A DNA stretch of 64,000 nt from Sphingomonas glacialis. GTDB taxonomy: Bacteria; Pseudomonadota; Alphaproteobacteria; Sphingomonadales; Sphingomonadaceae. A model generated the notes under the pieces. That model worked only from the letters and a program-made list of their open reading frames with translations. It ran no database searches and was not told where the DNA came from. Positions within the stretch are counted from its first letter, which is position 1. Each line of letters starts with the position of its first letter. A program made the translations under genes and the position numbers. Positions 58,505-64,000 of this stretch are shown one piece after another. The stretch is from contig NZ_RCZC01000001.1 of the NCBI RefSeq assembly GCF_006439055.1, positions 1 to 64,000 on the forward strand. The letters are read 5' to 3'.

Positions 58505-60271
58505 ATGTCCTTTGGTAAACGCATGCGGTCGTCGATCCTTGGCGGGTCCGGCCTACCGATCCTTGTTTTCGTCACGCTCGCCACACCGGCGTATGCGCAA
58601 TCGGGCGCGCTGCAGGGATCGGGTTCGCTCGTCCAGCCGGACTTTTCGGAGTGCGGCAACACCAGTGTCGCGGCGTCGGATCCGGCGCGCGGCGGGGGCA
58701 CCGTGGCGGTCGGCCAGACCACCGCCGGTGCGGCCAACACCGCGAACGATCTGGGCACGAAATGCCATACCGGCCTCGGCGTCGTGCCGAGCGGCGTAAC
58801 GGTCGCGTTCCAGAGCCAGCCGGGCACCCCGCAGACGCTCGAGAGCGATTCCGCCGCCCCAGCGCTGCTCGCGAGCGAACGCCCGTCGGTGCTGAGCCTC
58901 ACCGCAGCGCAGCTGGCGAGCCTGCGCCGCGGCGTCGCGCAGATGAAGGCGTGGAACAGCGAGCCGCACGGCAGCGCCAATTTCCGACGAAGCTGGATCT
59001 ATTGGGCAAACATGCACTCCTATTTCGGCACCGGCTGCGCGGCCGTATCGGGATTGAGCGCTGCAGGCATGAGCGGCCTGACCGCGCAGTCGAAGAGCAA
59101 TGCCGACGAACAGGCAACCTGGTGCACCTGCCAGCACGGCACGATCCAGTTCCTGACCTGGCATCGCATGTACCTCTATTATTTCGAGAAGGTGCTCCAG
59201 GCCGCGGCCGGCGACGCCAATCTGCGGCTGCCCTTCTGGGATTATGAGAGCAATGCGCAGATGCCCGCGGCGTATCGCGACCAGACCTATGTCAACAGCA
59301 TGGGCCAGACCGTCGCCAACCCGCTCTATATCCCCAACCGCCAGCCGCAGCTCAATGCGGGCACGAGCAGCCTGAGCGCCTCGGTCGTCTCGACCTCGAA
59401 CGCGATGGCGCAGACGAGCTATTCGCCGTTCAACAGCGCACTCGAGGGGACGCCGCACGGCGCGGTGCATTGCGCGGTCGGCGTCGCCAACTGCCCGACC
59501 GGCTATATGGGCGCCGTCCCGGCGGCGGGGAACGACCCGATCTTCTATACGCATCACACCAATATCGATCGACTCTACGAATGTTGGCTGCGGGTCAGCC
59601 CGACGACGCGGCTGCCGACAAATGCGGCGCAGCTCGCAACGATCTTCAACTTCATCGACGGCAGCGGGGCGCTGGTGCAGAGCAAGGTCGCCGACATGCT
59701 GACCGTCGCGCAGCTCGGCTATCACTACGCCGCGGGCGGCGGGTGCCCGGTGACGCGCAGCGCGGGGTTCACCGCTGCGCTCGAACGGGAGACGCCGGTG
59801 CGCACGATCCCACTGCTCGGCCCGACCGCGCTGAAACGCGGCACGACCGTCGTCCCGCTGACGACCGCGCCGCAGACGCGCTCGCTGCTGCTCGGCGCGG
59901 TGTCCGATGGCGGCAGTGCGGCGACGCGGTTGCGGCTGGTGATCGACGGGCTGACCTATGACGAGGCGCCGCAGGTGCTCTACGAGGTCTATCTACAGGA
60001 CAGCGCGGGCAAACGGGCGCTGCTCGGCGTGATCAACTTCTTCAACCAGTCGGCGCCGCATATGGAGCATGACGGGATGGCGATGGCGGCGCCCGCCAAC
60101 GAGACCGTGTTCGATGCGACCGCGGCACTCGCCGCGCTCGGCACGGGCGCGACCGCGCTGGTGCTCGAACCGTCGAGCGGGGTGAGCGGCGGGACCGTGG
60201 CCGCGGCGAGCCAGCGGATCAGCGCCCGCGCGAACGTCCGATTCAGCGCGGCGCGGATCGAGGAGCGCTGA
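58505..60271 (+). CDS. secreted tyrosinase / polyphenol oxidase
   Basis: 588 residues. A signal peptide (cleavage near AYAQS, residue 31) exports it. The copper-A ligands are His171 (WANMHSYFG), His211 and His220 (CQHGTIQFLTWHRMYLYYFE); copper-B ligands are His318 and His322 (TPHGAVHC) and His350/351 (NDPIFYTHHTNIDRLYECW). A C-terminal domain (about 455-590; VIDGLTYDEAPQVLYEVYL, INFFNQSAPH) resembles the plant PPO1_KFDV domain. It oxidises phenols to quinones in the periplasm or outside. The stop is close to a convergent gene. No caddie/MelC1 chaperone gene is nearby; the unusual layout is closer to plant-type enzymes than to Streptomyces MelC2. Confidence 0.9.
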   Translation: MSFGKRMRSSILGGSGLPILVFVTLATPAYAQSGALQGSGSLVQPDFSECGNTSVAASDPARGGGTVAVGQTTAGAANTANDLGTKCHTGLGVVPSGVTVAFQSQPGTPQTLESDSAAPALLASERPSVLSLTAAQLASLRRGVAQMKAWNSEPHGSANFRRSWIYWANMHSYFGTGCAAVSGLSAAGMSGLTAQSKSNADEQATWCTCQHGTIQFLTWHRMYLYYFEKVLQAAAGDANLRLPFWDYESNAQMPAAYRDQTYVNSMGQTVANPLYIPNRQPQLNAGTSSLSASVVSTSNAMAQTSYSPFNSALEGTPHGAVHCAVGVANCPTGYMGAVPAAGNDPIFYTHHTNIDRLYECWLRVSPTTRLPTNAAQLATIFNFIDGSGALVQSKVADMLTVAQLGYHYAAGGGCPVTRSAGFTAALERETPVRTIPLLGPTALKRGTTVVPLTTAPQTRSLLLGAVSDGGSAATRLRLVIDGLTYDEAPQVLYEVYLQDSAGKRALLGVINFFNQSAPHMEHDGMAMAAPANETVFDATAALAALGTGATALVLEPSSGVSGGTVAAASQRISARANVRFSAARIEER

Positions 60272-60296
60272 CCGGGCGCGGTGCCGACGGGCCGGG

Positions 60297-60953
60297 TTAT
60301 CCCCGGCCCGGTCCGTCGTTCGCCGCTCCATCGCGATACGCCGGCAGCGCGAGCCGCCAGCGGATCGCCGCCGCACGCAGCGCGAACCCGCACACGGCAG
60401 CGATCGGCGCGGCAAGGCTCGGCGACACGCCTGCGACGACAAGCACCACATACGACCCCGACGCCAGCGCCGCCGCGGTCACATACAGTTCGGGCCGCAT
60501 CAGGATCGACGGCTCGCCCGCGAGCACGTCGCGGATGACGCCGCCGATGCACGCCGTCACCACGCCCATCAGCGCAGCCGGTACAGGCGGGATCCCGAAC
60601 GCCAGCGCCTTGGCCGCGCCGAATACGGCATAAGCGGCAAGGCCGACCGCATCGAGCCAGTCGAGCGCAGTGCCCTTCCACCACCGCTCGGGCGTCGTCC
60701 ACACCAGCACCGCGACCGCGAGGCATGTGCCCGCGACGAAGCGGTCATGCACCCAGAATACCGGCGCGCCGATCAGCAGATCGCGCACCGATCCACCGCC
60801 GACCCCGGTGATCAGCGCGAAGAAGGTAGCGGTGACGAGCGTCTGGCGGTGGCGGATCGCAGCGAGCGCGCCGGTGATCGCGAACACGGCGATCCCGAAC
60901 AGATCGAGCCAGGGCAGCGCGGAGCCGAATTGCCAGGGGAATTGCGAGGGCAT
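60297..60953 (-). CDS. TRIC-family trimeric intracellular cation channel (YadS/YicG-like)
   Basis: 218 residues, seven membrane helices in two homologous halves, each with the glycine-rich signature GGSVRDLLIG (near residue 53) and GGVIRDVLAGEPS. Bacterial members (former UPF0126) form trimeric K+ channels, and some are tied to glycine uptake. Start MPSQFPWQ at 60953. It converges with the tyrosinase gene, 25 bases apart. Confidence 0.93.
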   Translation of the reverse strand: MPSQFPWQFGSALPWLDLFGIAVFAITGALAAIRHRQTLVTATFFALITGVGGGSVRDLLIGAPVFWVHDRFVAGTCLAVAVLVWTTPERWWKGTALDWLDAVGLAAYAVFGAAKALAFGIPPVPAALMGVVTACIGGVIRDVLAGEPSILMRPELYVTAAALASGSYVVLVVAGVSPSLAAPIAAVCGFALRAAAIRWRLALPAYRDGAANDGPGRG

Positions 60954-61023
60954 GCGCGCCCCCTACCCGCGCAAAGCGCGCGAGGGAATGCGGCGCGCGA
61001 CCAAGAGCCGCGCGCCGTAGCGA

Positions 61024-61308
61024 TCAGCGAACGGCTGCCGCGTCGTTGGCGACGACTTCGCCGCGCTGTTCGGGCGTCATCGCTGCCGCGTTGACATCGG
61101 CGGCGCGGATCGCGTCGGCGCGGTCTTCGCCGGTCTTGCGCTCGGCTTTGGCCTGCGCCTCGAGGTCCTTGGCATTGGCCTCCATCGCGTCGGCGCGGTT
61201 GTCGGCGGCCTTCTCGACCTGCTTGGCGAGCTTGCCATCGCCATTGCCGCCGCATGCGGTGAGCGGGAGTGCAACCAGCGCCAGCGCCGCGATCATCGTC
61301 TTCTTCAT
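61024..61308 (-). CDS. small lipoprotein with coiled-coil tail
   Basis: 94 residues. Lipobox LVALPLTACGG (Cys about residue 19), then a charged helix (KQVEKAADNRADAMEANAKDLEAQAKAERKT) likely to form a coiled coil, like the small Lpp/YgdI-type lipoproteins in general shape. The start at 61308 follows GGGG. It is divergent from the DUF1275 gene with a 127-bp gap. Function unknown; an outer-membrane spacer or tether is possible. Confidence 0.8.
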   Translation of the reverse strand: MKKTMIAALALVALPLTACGGNGDGKLAKQVEKAADNRADAMEANAKDLEAQAKAERKTGEDRADAIRAADVNAAAMTPEQRGEVVANDAAAVR

Positions 61309-61435
61309 CGGTAACCCCTGTTGGACACGTACCGAGATGGTACGCGCGGGAAAACCGCCGTGCGGCCCGATCGTTCCGCCTGCGCAGCGAGCGCGACGCT
61401 GGCATCGCCGCAGCGCATCGGGCATGATCGCGGCC

Positions 61436-62083
61436 ATGCGACGGTATCAGCGCTCCACCCTCCTCTTCGCGGCGTGCCTCACCGGACTGGCAGGGTTCGT
61501 CGATGCGCTGGCCTATTCGAGCATGGGCGGCTTCTTCGCCTCGTTCATGAGCGGCAACACGACGCGGCTCGGCGTTTCGCTTGCGACGGATGCGACGCAT
61601 GACGCCCGGATCGGCGCCGGATTGATTTTGAGCTTCGTCAGCGGGGTGGTGGCGGCGACAATCGTCGGCCGCGCACGCCCGCGCCAGCAGCGCGTCGCGG
61701 TGATGGGGCTGGTCACGCTGCTACTCGGCGGGGCGGCGCTCTTCGCGCCCTATCACCCCGCGATCGTCCCGCTGCTGCTGCTGGCGACCGCGATGGGGGC
61801 AGAAAACGGCGTGTTCACCCGCGACGGCGAGGTCAGCATCGGGCTGACCTATATGACCGGCGCGCTGGTGCGGATCGGCCAGGGGCTGGCGGCCGCGTTG
61901 ATGGGCGATGGACCGCGCTGGGAATGGGCGCGGCATCTGCTGCTATGGCTGGGGTTCGGTGGCGGGGTGATTGTCGGCGCGCGGTGTTACGGCACGTACG
62001 GGATTGGCGCGCTGTGGATCGCTGCTGGGGCGGCGGCGGTGCTGACGATTGCGGCGCGCGCGACGCAGCGGGATCCGGCGTAG
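61436..62083 (+). CDS. DUF1275 (YoaK-type) membrane protein
   Basis: 215 residues, six helices. The family signature is FVDALAYSSMGGFFASFMSGNTTRLG near residue 20 (Gly-x-x-Asp-Ala and MSGNTTxLG) and AENGVFTRDGEVSIGLTYMTGALVRIGQGL later. Function not settled, possibly transport. The start at 61436 was preferred; an in-frame ATG 12 bases upstream adds MIAA. Confidence 0.9.
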   Translation: MRRYQRSTLLFAACLTGLAGFVDALAYSSMGGFFASFMSGNTTRLGVSLATDATHDARIGAGLILSFVSGVVAATIVGRARPRQQRVAVMGLVTLLLGGAALFAPYHPAIVPLLLLATAMGAENGVFTRDGEVSIGLTYMTGALVRIGQGLAAALMGDGPRWEWARHLLLWLGFGGGVIVGARCYGTYGIGALWIAAGAAAVLTIAARATQRDPA

Positions 62084-62119
62084 GGGGGACATGGCCTCCG
62101 CTGAGCAGATTTACCTGAG

Positions 62120-62229
62120 CCGTTCCCCGGCGAAGGCCGGGGCCCAGGAGCTACGGCCGTGGAGATCGAGCGGTACCGCTCGCTTACCTCCACCTTCGCA
62201 CCTGGGCCCCGGCCTTCTCCGAGGAACGG
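62120..62229. repeat. dyad repeat related to family D
   Basis: Edges CCGTTCCCCGGCGAAGGCC and GGCCTTCTCCGAGGAACGG around GGGGCCCAGG / CCTGGGCCCC, with an inner stem (GAGCGGTACCGCTC). It has diverged from 26006 and 35379 but shares the CCCCGGCGAAGGCCGGGG core. Confidence 0.8.
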
Positions 62230-62278
62230 AGGTGTGGTCGGTCGGCTTCCTTGCGGGCAGCGGCGTGGCGAAGCCACG

Positions 62279-62309
62279 CCGTCGGTCGGCGCTTTGGGCG
62301 CCGCCGGCC
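62279..62309 (-). repeat. modular hairpin repeat, copy 4 (reverse orientation)
   Basis: On the minus strand it reads GGCCGGCGG, inner stem GCGCCCAAAGCGC, CCGACCGACGG, matching copy 3 almost base for base in the frame. Adjacent hairpins GCGTGGC-GAA-GCCACGC (62263-62279) and GGCGCTTAGC-TTTC-GCTAAGCGCC (62326-62349) complete the block up to the lpd stop. Confidence 0.75.
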
Positions 62310-62362
62310 GGACGCGGCTCGAGCGGGCGCTTAGCTTTCGCTAAGCGCCTCGCCGCCGCGTC

Positions 62363-63769
62363 TCAAACGTGGATCGCCTTCCCACGCACAGCCATCGCAG
62401 CCTCCTTGATCGCCTCGCTATGCGTCGGATGCGCATGGCAGGTGTAGGCGATGTCCTCGCTGGTCGCGCCCATCTCCATACCCAAAGCGGCCTCGGCGAT
62501 CATCGTGCCCGCGGGCACCGCGATCGCCCAGACGCCGAGCACGCGATCGGACTTGGCATCGGCGATGATCTTCACGAAGCCGTCGGGCTCGTGATTGGTC
62601 TTAGCGCGGCTGTTGCCCGCCATCGGGAACTTGCCGACCTTGATCTCGCCGCCGTTCTTCGTCGCCTGCTCGCGGGCAACCTCTTCCGTGAGGCCGACAC
62701 CGGCGATTTCGGGCCAGGTGTAGACGACGCTCGGGATCACCGCATGGTTCACGATGCCGGTCTGGCCGGCGATGTTCTCGGCGACCGCGATACCCTCGTC
62801 CTCGGCCTTGTGCGCGAGCATCGGGCCGGGGATGACGTCGCCGATCGCCCAGACGCCGGGGACGGTCGTCTGGAAGCGGTGATCGGTGTCGATCTGCCCG
62901 CGGGCGTTGACCGTGAGACCTGCCTTTTCGAGCGCCAGGCCATCGGTGTTAGGACGACGGCCGATCGACACGAGGACGCAATCCGCCTCGATCGTCTCGG
63001 CTGGGCCACCTGCCGACGGCTCGACGGTGAGCGTCGCCTTGTCGCCGTTGACCGTCACGCCGGTGACCTTGGTCGAGAGCTTGAACGCGATGCCCTGCTT
63101 CTTGAAGATCTTGTTCGATTCCTTGCGGATATCGCCATCGAAGCCGGGGAGGATCTGGTCGAGATATTCGACGCAGGTGACCTTGGCGCCAAGCCGGCGC
63201 CACACGCTGCCGAGCTCGAGCCCGATCACGCCGCCGCCGATCACGACCATATGCTCGGGCACCTTGTCGAGCTCGAGCGCACCGGTCGAATCGACCACGA
63301 CCTTCTGGTCGACGGTGACGCCGGGGAGCGGGGTGACCGACGAGCCTGTGGCGATCACGATGTCCTTGGCGGTGACGGTCTGCTCGCCGACCTGGACGGT
63401 GTGCGCATCAACGAACGCGCCGCGGCCCTTGAGCCAGGTGACCTTGTTCTTCTTGAATAAGAAAGCGATGCCGCCGGTCAGCTGGTTGATCGCGTCGATC
63501 CGCTGGGCGTGCATCTGCAGCAAGTCGAGCTCGGGCGTGACCTTGATGCCCATCTTGGCCATCGTGCCGTTGGCGGCCGCGTCGAAATATTCCGACGCGT
63601 GCAGCAACGCCTTGGACGGGATGCAGCCAACGTTGAGGCAGGTGCCGCCCAGCGTCTCGCGCGATTCGACGCAGGCGGTGCGCAGGCCCAGCTGGGCGGC
63701 GCGGATCGCGGCGACGTACCCGCCGGGACCCGAGCCGATGATGAGGACGTCGTAATCGTAATCAGCCAT
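62363..63769 (-). CDS. lpd: dihydrolipoamide dehydrogenase (E3)
   Basis: 468 residues. Re-oxidises the lipoyl arm of 2-oxoacid dehydrogenase complexes with NAD+. FAD site IIGSGPGGYVAAIRAAQLG, redox disulfide in GGTCLNVGCIPSK, NAD site VVIGGGVIGLELGSVWRRLG and the C-terminal catalytic His-Glu in CHAHPTHSEAIKEA. The gene follows the E2 gene (sucB/odhB) on the same strand after a 117-bp gap holding a repeat, so it is probably the E3 of the 2-oxoglutarate complex. An unusual stretch GVWAIAVPAGTMIAEA replaces the more common GVHxIGPxAGELIAEA. Confidence 0.96.
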   Translation of the reverse strand: MADYDYDVLIIGSGPGGYVAAIRAAQLGLRTACVESRETLGGTCLNVGCIPSKALLHASEYFDAAANGTMAKMGIKVTPELDLLQMHAQRIDAINQLTGGIAFLFKKNKVTWLKGRGAFVDAHTVQVGEQTVTAKDIVIATGSSVTPLPGVTVDQKVVVDSTGALELDKVPEHMVVIGGGVIGLELGSVWRRLGAKVTCVEYLDQILPGFDGDIRKESNKIFKKQGIAFKLSTKVTGVTVNGDKATLTVEPSAGGPAETIEADCVLVSIGRRPNTDGLALEKAGLTVNARGQIDTDHRFQTTVPGVWAIGDVIPGPMLAHKAEDEGIAVAENIAGQTGIVNHAVIPSVVYTWPEIAGVGLTEEVAREQATKNGGEIKVGKFPMAGNSRAKTNHEPDGFVKIIADAKSDRVLGVWAIAVPAGTMIAEAALGMEMGATSEDIAYTCHAHPTHSEAIKEAAMAVRGKAIHV

Positions 63770-63777
63770 GTGTCACT

Positions 63778-63862
63778 CCGTTCGCCCCGAGCTTGCCGAG
63801 GGGCTGCCTTCTCTTCCGTCCGACAGACAAGGACAGTGCTTCGACAAGCTCAGCACGAACGG
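63778..63862. repeat. dyad repeat, CGAGCTTG/CAAGCTC family
   Basis: The edges TCCGTTCG..CGAGCTTGCCGAG and TTCGACAAGCTCAGCACGAACGGA are largely complementary. The right arm contains CTTCGACAAGCTCAGCACGA, a repeat frequent in sphingomonad genomes. It separates odhB and lpd. Confidence 0.8.
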
Positions 63863-63886
63863 AATATGGGTAGATGCAATCCGATA

Positions 63887-64000
63887 TTACAGGTCGATCA
63901 GGATCCGCGTCGGATCTTCGATCGCGTTCTTGAGCGCGACGAGGAACGTCACCGCTTCGCGACCGTCGATCAGGCGGTGATCGTAGCTGAGCGCGAGATA
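63887..64000 (-). CDS. sucB: 2-oxoglutarate dehydrogenase E2, C-terminal end (runs off the window)
   Basis: The last 37 codons are present: [20 protein letters not shown], then [17 protein letters not shown] and TAA at 63887. The catalytic His-Arg of the DHRLIDG motif identifies the acyltransferase domain of E2; the DLxxxL ending is that of the 2-oxoglutarate rather than pyruvate complex. The rest lies beyond base 64000. lpd follows downstream. Confidence 0.93.
   Translation of the reverse strand, partial: YLALSYDHRLIDGREAVTFLVALKNAIEDPTRILIDL

Overview
The window is a GC-rich chromosomal segment of an alphaproteobacterium, most likely a sphingomonad (Sphingomonas or a close relative). The evidence is an alphaproteobacterial LexA box (GTTC-N7-GTTC) at uvrA, a TonB-dependent receptor of the Xanthomonas/Caulobacter type, a PEP-CTERM-associated regulatory trio (PrsK, PrsR, PrsT), a DUF6356-like protein, and many GC-rich dyad repeats between genes. 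Nearly all of it is vertical-looking core or niche genome. The exception is a clearly AT-richer island at about 53.4-55.2 kb.

Layout: 1-4.3 kb carries the 5' part of ileS (with an in-frame palindrome at the window edge), a GNAT acetyltransferase and sppA. 4.4-6.7 kb is a CIRCE-controlled groES-groEL operon with a strong terminator. 6.7-11.3 kb has a Uma2-family nuclease-like gene, a secreted protein, a TonB receptor and a second GNAT gene. 11.3-19.4 kb is a polysaccharide block: a GDP-mannose pyrophosphorylase gene diverges from a polyprenyl-phosphate sugar transferase that is translationally coupled to prsK, prsR and prsT. 19.4-25.1 kb has a DUF815 ATPase, an ABC-F (Uup) gene and a PepSY/response-regulator/histidine-kinase operon. 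25-38.4 kb is housekeeping: a phosphoesterase, an AIM24-like protein, a flavin monooxygenase, dapD, glpX, a CocE-type hydrolase, an ABC-2 exporter, a DsbA-M48 protease pair and an LD-carboxypeptidase. 38.4-50.6 kb has a Mur ligase divergent from the carboxypeptidase (probable murein recycling), an FAD enzyme, two small membrane paralogs with an Xre regulator, alpha/beta hydrolases, tandem glyoxalase I and II, two four-cysteine paralogs, hslVU and a TMEM175-like channel.

50.6-53.4 kb holds envelope and membrane proteins and ends in a headless remnant of a BrnA/DUF4415 antitoxin. Immediately after it comes the AT-rich island, with its own TATAAT box, two genes overlapping by ATGA, and a stem-loop after the second stop codon. 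The first gene product is a soluble 340-residue protein whose motif order follows lambda RexA. The second is a 182-residue protein with 3-4 membrane helices, as expected of a RexB-like partner. A stand-alone RexAB-like abortive-infection module is my main candidate for an undescribed system.

55.2-64 kb carries uvrA with its SOS box, a secreted tyrosinase, a TRIC-family channel, a small lipoprotein, a DUF1275 protein, lpd and the 3' end of the 2-oxoglutarate dehydrogenase E2 gene.

At least seven families of intergenic dyad repeats occupy most gaps between transcription units. One additional modular family (a GGCCGGCGG / CCGnCCGACGG frame around a variable hairpin) occurs four times in both orientations.
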